Numbered from the stretch's first letter, positions 1 to 5,481 are shown. The stretch is 5,609 nucleotides of DNA from Bacillota bacterium (GCA_003501335.1 DNPQ01000110.1:1-5609), one strand, 5' to 3'. Notes: generated by a model not told the origin, from the sequence alone. Made by a program: numbers and translations.

Positions 1-1211
1 GGCGCGCGTCGGTTCCTTCCGGCGCTTCTACGGGCGCTTTTGAAGCCGTTGAATTACGGGATGGTGATAAAAGCCGTTATTTGGGAAGAGGAGTTCAAAA
101 AGCAGTCGATAATGTCAATGATGAAATCGCCTCTGAAGTTGTTGGACTTGATGCTTTGGACCAGGTCACCGTTGATAAACTGATGATCGAACTAGATGGT
201 ACTCCCAATAAAGCAAAATTGGGTGCTAATGCAATTTTAGGAGTCTCTTTAGCAGTAGCTAAAGCAGCTGCAAACAGCCTTGCCATCCCTCTTTATCGTT
301 ATCTTGGCGGTGTAAACGCCAAAAATTTGCCAGTGCCCATGATGAACATTTTAAACGGCGGTAAACACGCAGATAATAGTGTGGATTTACAGGAATTTAT
401 GGTTATGCCGGTTGGCGCTGAAAGTTTTTCAGAATGTCTTCGTTGGGGCGCTGAAATTTTTCACGCTTTGAAAAAGGTATTAAAGGATAAGGGATATGGA
501 ACAGCAGTCGGTGACGAAGGCGGTTATGCCCCGAACCTTAAAAGTAATCAGGAAGCTCTTGATGTGATTATGGCCGCTATTAGCGAGGCTGGTTTCAAAC
601 CGGGTGAACAAATCATGATTGCAATGGATCCCGCTTCCACGGAATTATGGGATGAAGCCAAGAAAAAAGGGGAAGAGGGTAAGTATTTCTTCTGGAAATC
701 AAACATGTTGAAAACTTCAGCTGAGATGGTTGATTTTTATGCTGATCTGGCTAAAAATTATCCTATTATTTCCATTGAAGACGGAATGGCTGAAGAGGAT
801 TGGGACGGCTGGAAGATGATTACGGAACGGCTTGGGAAGACCGTACAACTCGTTGGTGATGATTTATTTGTTACCAACACCCAGCGCTTAAGTAAAGGAA
901 TCAAATTGGGTGTCGCCAATTCTATCCTTATTAAGGTCAATCAAATCGGCACTTTAACTGAAACCCTGGATGCGATTGAAATGGCAAAACGGGCGGGCTA
1001 CACCGCAATCGTATCCCACCGTTCCGGTGAAACTGAGGATACCACGATTGCCGATATCGTAGTTGCTACTAATGCCGGCCAGATCAAAACCGGAGCACCT
1101 TCCCGTACGGATCGAGTCGCCAAATATAATCAATTATTGCGGATAGAGGATTTATTGGCGGATGAGGCCATTTATCCCGGTAAATCAGCTTTTTACAATG
1201 TAAGCCGCTAA
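1..1211 (+). CDS. eno: Enolase (phosphopyruvate hydratase), 5'-truncated by window edge
   Basis: Enolase interconverts 2-phosphoglycerate and phosphoenolpyruvate in cytoplasmic glycolysis and gluconeogenesis. The reading frame is already open at base 3 and begins RASVPSGASTGAFEAVELRD, the mobile catalytic-loop region of the family. By comparison with E. coli enolase about 33 residues are missing, so the 402 visible residues imply a normal full length near 435. Expected landmarks, numbered in this fragment, are GDEGGYAPN with Glu172, Mg ligands Asp209 (MDPAS), Glu259 (SIEDG) and Asp287 (GDDLF), catalytic Lys311 (LIKVNQIG), His339 (SHRSGETED) and Lys362 (QIKTG). The TTG at base 81 is an internal Leu codon, not the start. 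There is no frameshift or internal stop. secG follows after a 161-base gap with its own promoter, so any readthrough from eno would be additional. Identification is very secure. Confidence 0.98.
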   Translation, partial: RASVPSGASTGAFEAVELRDGDKSRYLGRGVQKAVDNVNDEIASEVVGLDALDQVTVDKLMIELDGTPNKAKLGANAILGVSLAVAKAAANSLAIPLYRYLGGVNAKNLPVPMMNILNGGKHADNSVDLQEFMVMPVGAESFSECLRWGAEIFHALKKVLKDKGYGTAVGDEGGYAPNLKSNQEALDVIMAAISEAGFKPGEQIMIAMDPASTELWDEAKKKGEEGKYFFWKSNMLKTSAEMVDFYADLAKNYPIISIEDGMAEEDWDGWKMITERLGKTVQLVGDDLFVTNTQRLSKGIKLGVANSILIKVNQIGTLTETLDAIEMAKRAGYTAIVSHRSGETEDTTIADIVVATNAGQIKTGAPSRTDRVAKYNQLLRIEDLLADEAIYPGKSAFYNVSR

Positions 1212-1305
1212 TCAATTGATTTGATGAATCATTTTTTGGTAAGCCAATAAATTGGCCAACTGATTTATCGCAGTCGATTTATTGGTTAACCGATAAATCG
1301 GTTAA
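1210..1305. repeat. Cluster of overlapping inverted repeats between eno and secG
   Basis: This spacer is packed with dyad symmetry. A perfect 12-base palindrome (1210-1221) overlaps the eno stop codon. GCCAAT-AA-ATTGGC lies at 1243-1256. A 26-base near-palindrome at 1275-1300 is centred on GTTAAC, with one T/G exception that would pair as a wobble in RNA. A 9-base perfect inverted repeat lies at 1286-1294 and 1297-1305. A longer alternative stem pairs 1258-1270 with 1291-1303 around a 20-base loop. The motif ATTTATYGG recurs at 1263-1271 (last base C), at 1277-1285, and inverted at 1244-1252 and 1290-1298. It ends only five bases before the secG -35 box. It could be an operator, an eno 3' processing or termination structure, or a small repeat family. 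A weak 5-bp stem followed by six T's (1217-1237) may add some termination after eno. Function is not shown by the sequence. Confidence 0.7.
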
Positions 1306-1310
1306 ATTAC

Positions 1311-1339
1311 TTGTAGATTCTAGCCCAATGTGCTAAAAT
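1311..1339 (+). promoter_or_regulatory. Sigma-A promoter of secG, extended -10
   Basis: The -35 box is TTGTAG (1311-1316) and the -10 box is TAAAAT (1334-1339), separated by 17 bases. An extended -10 TGC sits immediately before the -10 box. Transcription would start near 1346, giving a leader of about 27 bases before the secG start. Confidence 0.7.
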
Positions 1340-1359
1340 AGGAAAGTATAAATTGGGTT

Positions 1360-1366
1360 GGAGGTG
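1360..1366 (+). promoter_or_regulatory. Ribosome binding site that fixes the secG start
   Basis: GGAGGTG lies six bases before GTG 1373. The upstream in-frame TTG at 1358 overlaps this site and has no Shine-Dalgarno of its own, so GTG 1373 is the better start. Confidence 0.85.
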
Positions 1367-1372
1367 CCATTT

Positions 1373-1603
1373 GTGAAATTAGTTATTCAAATCATTTTAC
1401 TTGTCGTCGCCATAGCTCTTACTGCAATTATTATTTTGCAACCCAGTAAAGGAGAGGGTTTAGGGGCGATTGGTTCTGGCGGTCAGATGTTTTTTTCCAA
1501 AAACAAAGCCCTTGAAAAATTATTAGATAGAGCTACGATGTGGCTTTCAATTGTTTTTGGGTTATTACTGATTTTGGTTGAGGTATACGACAAATTATTT
1601 TAA
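1373..1603 (+). CDS. secG: Preprotein translocase subunit SecG
   Basis: SecG is the small accessory subunit of the SecYEG channel in the cytoplasmic membrane, where it assists SecA-driven protein export. The 76-residue product matches the usual length of Gram-positive SecG. It has two hydrophobic helices, about residues 3-22 and 56-71. The first is followed by QPSKGEGLGAIGSG, the conserved glycine-rich loop, then a basic, hydrophilic stretch with KNKALEKLLDRAT as is typical. The GTG start is chosen because a strong GGAGGTG lies six bases upstream; a longer TTG start at 1358 would add five residues but overlaps that site. The gene follows eno, a common Firmicutes order, and is transcribed from its own extended -10 promoter. 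It ends at a strong intrinsic terminator about 75 bases downstream, so it is probably monocistronic. Confidence 0.95.
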   Translation: MKLVIQIILLVVAIALTAIIILQPSKGEGLGAIGSGGQMFFSKNKALEKLLDRATMWLSIVFGLLLILVEVYDKLF

Positions 1604-1676
1604 TCAGAGGTCTACAAAGATATTATTGTTTTTGAATTGCAATAGTTGAATCGGTAAATTTCAGTAATTCTTATTT

Positions 1677-1701
1677 AGAAGGGCAATTGCCCTTCTTTTT
1701 T
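1677..1701 (+). terminator. Intrinsic terminator after secG
   Basis: The arms AGAAGGGC (1677-1684) and GCCCTTCT (1689-1696) flank an AATT loop, making a perfect 20-base palindrome. The run of T's at 1696-1701 completes a canonical rho-independent terminator. It isolates secG from the chemoreceptor gene. Confidence 0.93.
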
Positions 1702-1772
1702 ATTCTAAAAACAGTAAATTGCAATAACTAAAACATATATGGCAGCAGGATAATACAAGAAAGCGTCGAAGC

Positions 1773-1778
1773 TATAAT
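1773..1778 (+). promoter_or_regulatory. Candidate -10 box for the chemoreceptor gene, inside a palindrome
   Basis: A perfect TATAAT lies 26 bases upstream of the start codon, inside the 12-base palindrome CTATAATTATAG (1772-1783). No convincing -35 box exists at 16-18 bases upstream. A motility-sigma-like pair, TAAA (1729-1732) and CAGGATAA (1746-1753), is present, but its 13-base spacing is shorter than the usual 15-16. Either could drive the gene. Confidence 0.4.
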
Positions 1779-1791
1779 TATAGTGGATTAG

Positions 1792-1797
1792 AGGGGG
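1792..1797 (+). promoter_or_regulatory. Ribosome binding site supporting the TTG start
   Basis: AGGGGG lies seven bases before TTG 1805. The first in-frame ATG (1865) would cut into the first membrane helix and has no such site, so TTG is preferred. Confidence 0.75.
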
Positions 1798-1804
1798 TAG
1801 ACTC

Positions 1805-3259
1805 TTGAGCTTAAAGAACCAATTTCGAAGTATTAAATTCAAATTGCTCATTACCATCGCCATTATGTTATTATCGATGGCAATCAGCAATTTTATCACA
1901 ACCCTGAGTATACGTATTGCAGTTACTGTTTTTTTAATGGTCCTATTTTTATTCTTTAGCAATTTCTTGCTTAATAAAATGATTTTGGCCCCACTGAAAA
2001 TTTTCACCATATTCGCGGATAAAAGTTCCGACAAAGACTTGAGTTATAAAGTGGATTTACATACGAAAGATGAATTTGAAATTTTAGGCAATTCACTAAA
2101 CCTCATGGTACAAAATTTACGGGGTATTCTGGAAGAAAACCTTCAATCTTCGGAACAATTGGCCTTTGCTGCTGCAGAGATGTCTTCCATGACAGGAAAA
2201 GTTGACCAGGCTGCTCAGGAGATTACCAAAACCATGGAGCAGATGTCCAAAGTGACAGAGGATCAATATGAAAATGTGCATGTTTCCGTGGCGGCATCGC
2301 AACAGATGGCTGAAACAGCTCAGCAAGTTGCTACTGAAGCTCAAAAGGCCGCGGGCTTATCATCGCAAGTTTCGCAACGGGCTCGTAATGGTGAAGATAT
2401 TATTCAGGAGATTAACTCTAAGATCTCACAATTAAAAGAAACTGTTGATAATTCGGCCCAAGTGGTTAGAAGGCTCGGTAAAAGCTCAGTTGAGATCGGT
2501 AAAATCGTTGATGTTATCCGGGGAATCTCTAGGCAGACAAACTTGTTGGCATTAAACGCCGCTATTGAAGCTGCCAGAGCTGGTGAACATGGACGCGGTT
2601 TCTCAGTTGTTGCCGATGAAGTCCGGGCTTTGGCGGAACAATCCACCAATTCGGCGATTCAAATTGTTGCCTTAATTAATGATATACAATCTGAAACTCA
2701 AACAGCTGTTGACGCAATGGAAATCGGGACTCAGGTGGTTGATGAAGGAACCCGGTTAGCTATAGCGGCCCGTGAGGCTTTTAATGAAATTACCCAATCC
2801 GTTAATCAAACAGTGAATACCATTCATGAGATAGCGGCAGCTTCGGAAGAACAGGCAGCCAGCAGCCAAGAAATGACTGGAACTATGGAGACGGTAGCTG
2901 CCATTGCCAAACAAAACGTGAGTGGGGCCAATCAGGTGGCTTCAGCTACAAAAGAACAGCGGATTAATATGGAAAACCTCTTAATGTCCGCAGCTCAGCT
3001 GGAACAAATGGCCGACAGTTTAACTTCGATGGTTGGTCGGTTTAAAGTCAAATCTGATTTTCAACGCTGCTGGCGCGTTAATGATTGTAACTGGGTCAAT
3101 TGTCCGGCTTATCAGAGCAAGGAAGAAAAATGCTGGCTTATTCCGGATACGCTTTGTCCGGATGGTATTTCCAATGGTTCAATAACGGAGAAACGGACTA
3201 TGTGCCGACAATGTGAAGTATTTCAAGTCAATAATAAGAAAACAGCTCACGAAGCTTAA
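1805..3259 (+). CDS. Methyl-accepting chemotaxis protein with minimal sensor and Cys-rich C-terminal tail
   Basis: This is a chemoreceptor of the cytoplasmic membrane that controls the CheA kinase through CheW. The 484 residues contain two hydrophobic helices (about 13-31 and 37-56) joined by only about five residues, so there is no extracytoplasmic ligand-binding domain. A HAMP linker follows (about 57-110, with the Pro63 region and DEFEILGNSLNLM at 89-101). A long coiled-coil signalling domain runs to about 416. Its hairpin tip is canonical: GISRQTNLLALNAAIEAARAG (240-260) continuing through VVADEVRALAEQS (268-280). A methylation-type site, AASEEQAASS, lies at 345-354. Arm length suits the long receptor class typical of Firmicutes. 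The C terminus carries seven cysteines, including two CW pairs. TTG is the start because AGGGGG precedes it. The gene is flanked by terminators on both sides, with no che or fla genes nearby. The signal sensed is unknown. Confidence 0.95.
   Translation: MSLKNQFRSIKFKLLITIAIMLLSMAISNFITTLSIRIAVTVFLMVLFLFFSNFLLNKMILAPLKIFTIFADKSSDKDLSYKVDLHTKDEFEILGNSLNLMVQNLRGILEENLQSSEQLAFAAAEMSSMTGKVDQAAQEITKTMEQMSKVTEDQYENVHVSVAASQQMAETAQQVATEAQKAAGLSSQVSQRARNGEDIIQEINSKISQLKETVDNSAQVVRRLGKSSVEIGKIVDVIRGISRQTNLLALNAAIEAARAGEHGRGFSVVADEVRALAEQSTNSAIQIVALINDIQSETQTAVDAMEIGTQVVDEGTRLAIAAREAFNEITQSVNQTVNTIHEIAAASEEQAASSQEMTGTMETVAAIAKQNVSGANQVASATKEQRINMENLLMSAAQLEQMADSLTSMVGRFKVKSDFQRCWRVNDCNWVNCPAYQSKEEKCWLIPDTLCPDGISNGSITEKRTMCRQCEVFQVNNKKTAHEA
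3068..3214 (+). other. Cys-rich 'two-CW'-like C-terminal domain of the chemoreceptor
   Basis: Residues 422-470 of the receptor contain Cys422, 428, 433, 443, 451, 467 and 470, spaced C-x5-C-x4-C-x9-C-x7-C-x15-C-x2-C. Two of them form CW pairs (CWRV and CWLI), and CPAY and CEVF are further landmarks. From memory this resembles the domain that NCBI names 'two-CW', seen on receptors and kinases of anaerobes. Cysteine clustering suggests metal or Fe-S binding or a thiol switch in the cytoplasm, but no ligand is shown. Confidence 0.7.
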
Positions 3260-3275
3260 ACACAAAATATTAAAA

Positions 3276-3303
3276 GAGCGCCGGATTCTTTCCGGTGTTT
3301 TTT
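3276..3303 (+). terminator. Intrinsic terminator after the chemoreceptor gene
   Basis: CGCCGGA (3279-3285) pairs with TCCGGTG (3291-3297), including one G-U pair, around a TTCTT loop. Six T's follow (3298-3303). It begins 17 bases after the stop codon. Confidence 0.9.
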
Positions 3304-3324
3304 ATTGTAAGTAAGTCTCATTAA

Positions 3325-3353
3325 TTTACATGATTTAATATAGAAGCTAAATT
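3325..3353 (+). promoter_or_regulatory. Possible sigma-A promoter for the thioesterase gene
   Basis: TTTACA (3325-3330) and TAAATT (3348-3353) are separated by 17 bases. The -10 box matches only four of six consensus positions. The region is very AT-rich, and TATATT/TATTAT at 3363-3370 is an alternative -10 without a good -35 box. A promoter is expected here because a terminator lies just upstream. Confidence 0.4.
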
Positions 3354-3396
3354 TTTTCAATTTATATTATCAATAGAAAATGGTGGTGTAATTTTA

Positions 3397-3786
3397 GTGG
3401 AAATTGATCAGTATTGTTTTGCCTGTGGCAAAGAAAATCCAATTGGACTCAAATTGGATTTTGAAAATACCGGGGAAGGGGTGGTGGCTGATTTCATGCC
3501 TGTTAAGGAGTATCAGGGCTTTGTAAACATCCTTCATGGTGGAATTATCACAACTCTTTTAGATGAGGCAATGGCTAATGCCATAATTGCCAAGGGTTAT
3601 CAAGGAGTTACGGCACGATTGGAAATAAAATTTAAAAAACCGGTTGTAATGGCTGAAATGACCCATGTAAAAGGTCAAGTTAGTTTACAAAAAGGGAAGT
3701 TAATTAAAGCCTACGGGGAGATCGAACAAAGTGGGGAAATTAAAGCAACAGCAACAGCTGATTTTTTTATGGTTGAAAATATTTAA
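3397..3786 (+). CDS. PaaI-family hotdog-fold thioesterase
   Basis: The product is a probable cytoplasmic acyl-CoA thioesterase that hydrolyses an acyl-CoA to free acid and CoA. Its 129 residues fit a single hotdog domain. The N terminus CFACGKENPIGLKL (7-20) is a signature of one PaaI-like subgroup. The core helix carries LHGGIITTLLDEAMANA (46-62), with the HGG motif at 47-49 and acidic Asp56/Glu57 in the usual catalytic zone. Beta strands such as TARLEIKFKKPV and the ATATADFFMV end complete the fold. Such proteins act as dimers or tetramers. GTG is the start, with GGTGGTG eight bases upstream, and no other in-frame start precedes it. The acyl substrate cannot be told from sequence. The gene lies between a terminator and a 285-base spacer, so it is probably transcribed alone; no strong terminator follows it. 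Confidence 0.88.
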   Translation: MEIDQYCFACGKENPIGLKLDFENTGEGVVADFMPVKEYQGFVNILHGGIITTLLDEAMANAIIAKGYQGVTARLEIKFKKPVVMAEMTHVKGQVSLQKGKLIKAYGEIEQSGEIKATATADFFMVENI

Positions 3787-3944
3787 ACAAATTTGATCCA
3801 TTATATTATCAAAGTTTCATTCCAACGATGTTTAGAAACTTATTATCAAGCTACTAGAGCCTTAAAAATAGGTTTTATATACGAGTTTAAATAAGTTTTG
3901 TACTTTTGCAATAATATCGTAACATTATGAATGTGTAAACTTAA

Positions 3945-3973
3945 TTGCATTAAGAAAAATGCCTGTTTATAAT
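3945..3973 (+). promoter_or_regulatory. Sigma-A promoter of ackA, with a dyad over the -35 box
   Basis: TTGCAT (3945-3950) and a perfect TATAAT (3968-3973) are 17 bases apart. Transcription would begin near 3980, leaving a leader of about 90 bases. The -35 box overlaps a perfect inverted repeat, CTTAAT-TGC-ATTAAG (3940-3954), which could be an operator. Confidence 0.78.
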
Positions 3974-3998
3974 AAATATATCCAACCAATAGTGGGGT

Positions 3999-4031
3999 AA
4001 TATGTAAAGCAAATTTAGTTTTTTACATATT
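3999..4031 (+). promoter_or_regulatory. Hairpin in the ackA leader
   Basis: AATATGTAAA (3999-4008) is perfectly complementary to TTTACATATT (4022-4031), giving a 10-bp stem with a 13-base interior. It falls inside the predicted leader and ends 24 bases before the ribosome binding site. No T-run of terminator type follows. It may stabilise the mRNA or, as DNA, bind a dimeric regulator. It is almost all A-T, so chance is possible. Confidence 0.45.
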
Positions 4032-4055
4032 TATCACTACAATAAAAATGGTTGA

Positions 4056-4062
4056 GGGGAGG
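4056..4062 (+). promoter_or_regulatory. Ribosome binding site that fixes the ackA start
   Basis: GGGGAGG lies nine bases before GTG 4072. The in-frame ATG at 4048 lies upstream of this site and has no Shine-Dalgarno, and it would add eight residues not normal for the family. Confidence 0.8.
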
Positions 4063-4071
4063 CATAACCCG

Positions 4072-5274
4072 GTGTTAATTTTGGTCATCAACAGTGGTAG
4101 TTCTTCTCTAAAATACAAGCTTTATCAGATGCAGACTGAGACTGTATTGGCTGCCGGATTGATTGAACGTATTGGTAGTACCAATGGTAATGCTGCGATT
4201 TCCCATCAGATTAAAGATGGCGATAAGATTAAATTAGAACAGAAGATTAACAACCATAATGAAGCTTTAAAAAATGTTTTTGATTTTTTAGTCAATCCTG
4301 AAACCGGAGTTATTAAATCATTAGAAGAAATTATGGCTGTTGGTCATCGGGTGCTGCATGGAGGAGAAATTTTTTCAAGTGCAGTCCTTGTAGGCGATAA
4401 AGAATTGGAGCAGATGGAAAGTTTACGGGAGCTGGGTCCCCTTCATATGCCTGCTAATATTATGGGCATAAGAGCTTGTCGTGATTTGATGCCGAAGACT
4501 CCACAGATTGCAGTCTTTGATACAGCTTTTCACCAAACTATGCCTCGTAGTTCATTTTTGTACGCTTTACCTTATGAATATTATGAAAAGTATAAAGTAC
4601 GCCGCTATGGGTTCCATGGTACTTCTCATCGGTATGTATCTCAGCGGGCTGCTCAAATTTTAGGTAAAAATCTGGCCAAGCTTAAGATGATTACGTTGCA
4701 TCTTGGAAATGGCAGTAGTTTAGCGGCAATAAAAGATGGTAAATGTTTTGATACGACGATGGGATTTACCCCACTGGCAGGTTTGGTCATGGGTACCCGT
4801 TGTGGCGATATTGATCCGGCCATTGTCCCCTTTTTACTTAATACTCTCAAATTAACCCCCAATGAAGTTGACAACTTAATGAACAAAAAGAGCGGCTTTT
4901 TAGGAATGGCCGGTTTCAGCGATATGCGGGATATTCAAAAGGCCCGTGAAGACGGTAATCCAAGAGCTCAAGATGTATATGATATTTTTATGCATAGCTT
5001 AGTTAAAAATGTGGGCTCCTATTATGCAGCATTAGGCGGTCTTGATGTAATGGTATTTACGGCTGGAATTGGCGAAAATGACTGCATTACCAGGGCAGAT
5101 CTTTGCCATAAGTTGACCCATTTGGGTATCGAATTTGATGATAAGAAAAATGATGGTACTCATGGTAAGGAAATTATCATCAGCAAACCTCGTTCTAAAG
5201 TGACTGTAATGGTGGTACCAACCAACGAAGAATTAATGATTGCTAAAGATGTCTATGAACTTGTTCATGATTGA
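4072..5274 (+). CDS. ackA: Acetate kinase
   Basis: Acetate kinase transfers phosphate between acetyl phosphate and ADP, giving acetate and ATP. In fermenting anaerobes it works with phosphotransacetylase in the cytoplasm. With the GTG start the protein has 400 residues, the family norm, and begins MLILVINSGSSSLKY like its relatives. Visible active-site elements are Asn7, Arg93 in GHRVLHGG, the HMPAN motif (125-129), Asp150 in FDTAFHQTMP, His182 in YGFHGTSHRYV, the phosphate loop HLGNGSS (210-216), Arg243 in MGTRCGDIDP, AGIGEN (331-336) and Glu386/387 in PTNEEL. These match the catalytic and nucleotide-binding residues known from Methanosarcina AckA. A longer ATG start (4048) is less likely. 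The gene has its own promoter and a terminator, and no pta is adjacent, although pta-ackA pairs are common elsewhere. Function is secure; propionate or butyrate as a side substrate cannot be excluded. Confidence 0.97.
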   Translation: MLILVINSGSSSLKYKLYQMQTETVLAAGLIERIGSTNGNAAISHQIKDGDKIKLEQKINNHNEALKNVFDFLVNPETGVIKSLEEIMAVGHRVLHGGEIFSSAVLVGDKELEQMESLRELGPLHMPANIMGIRACRDLMPKTPQIAVFDTAFHQTMPRSSFLYALPYEYYEKYKVRRYGFHGTSHRYVSQRAAQILGKNLAKLKMITLHLGNGSSLAAIKDGKCFDTTMGFTPLAGLVMGTRCGDIDPAIVPFLLNTLKLTPNEVDNLMNKKSGFLGMAGFSDMRDIQKAREDGNPRAQDVYDIFMHSLVKNVGSYYAALGGLDVMVFTAGIGENDCITRADLCHKLTHLGIEFDDKKNDGTHGKEIIISKPRSKVTVMVVPTNEELMIAKDVYELVHD

Positions 5275-5312
5275 ACGAGTTTACGTGTGAGTTTTGATAT
5301 TAAAGTACACTG

Positions 5313-5363
5313 AAACCCTTCCTTGCTGAGAGAAGAAATTTATTATGGCTGGGAAGGGTTTTT
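5313..5363 (+). terminator. Intrinsic terminator after ackA, with a large loop
   Basis: AAACCCTTCC (5313-5322) is perfectly complementary to GGAAGGGTTT (5352-5361), and five T's run from 5359 to 5363. The 10-bp stem and T-run suit a rho-independent terminator. The 29-base loop is longer than usual. The structure lies 38 bases after the ackA stop and before the smpB promoter. Confidence 0.8.
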
Positions 5364-5423
5364 ATTTGAACTCGTAAGGGTCTCATTTGCTTTCGCTGAT
5401 ATTGAGGTGACAATTCAACCCAG

Positions 5424-5451
5424 TTGACAAATCTGGGATTCATGCTATAAT
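5424..5451 (+). promoter_or_regulatory. Near-consensus sigma-A promoter of smpB
   Basis: A perfect TTGACA (5424-5429) and a perfect TATAAT (5446-5451) are separated by 16 bases, with an extended -10 TGC. The start of transcription would be near 5458. The inverted repeat CCCAG (5419-5423) and CTGGG (5433-5437) brackets the -35 box. Confidence 0.9.
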
Positions 5452-5481
5452 AATCTGGCAATCTCGATGAGGTGAATTAGA

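Larger units (their letters stand above)
3787..4071. other. AT-rich intergenic spacer before ackA
   Basis: No gene-sized reading frame, tRNA or riboswitch core is visible. A weak 6-bp AT-only inverted repeat (3792-3797 with 3808-3813) follows the thioesterase stop. A 9-base inverted repeat (3836-3844 with 3890-3898) has a 45-base interior. The right half holds the ackA promoter and leader, listed separately. I saw no convincing catabolite-response (cre) element. Confidence 0.6.

Noticed and set aside
95..286. Minus-strand open frame inside eno, and similar minus-strand frames inside the receptor and ackA genes
   Set aside because: They are antisense shadows of well-identified genes, with no family resemblance or ribosome binding sites.
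1217..1237. Intrinsic terminator directly after eno
   Set aside because: A 5-bp, mostly A-T stem before six T's is too weak to call on its own. It is mentioned only within the repeat cluster.
1729..1753. Motility sigma (SigD/FliA) promoter for the receptor gene
   Set aside because: The -10 octamer matches five of eight positions and the spacing is 13 rather than 15-16, so it is not strong enough to list as a feature.
3787..3944. cre (CcpA) site upstream of ackA, as known in Bacillus
   Set aside because: The CG-centred positions I checked do not match the flanking TG and CA of the consensus.
4048..4071. Longer ackA start at ATG 4048
   Set aside because: The ribosome binding site GGGGAGG lies downstream of it, and the family N terminus aligns with GTG 4072.
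5323..5337. CTGAGA-like motif in the ackA terminator loop suggesting a TPP riboswitch
   Set aside because: The second conserved TPP half and the multi-helix layout are absent, and the motif lies downstream of ackA in a terminator loop.
5345..5377. Ten-codon reading frame starting at ATG 5345
   Set aside because: It is far too short, has no ribosome binding site, and lies across the terminator stem.
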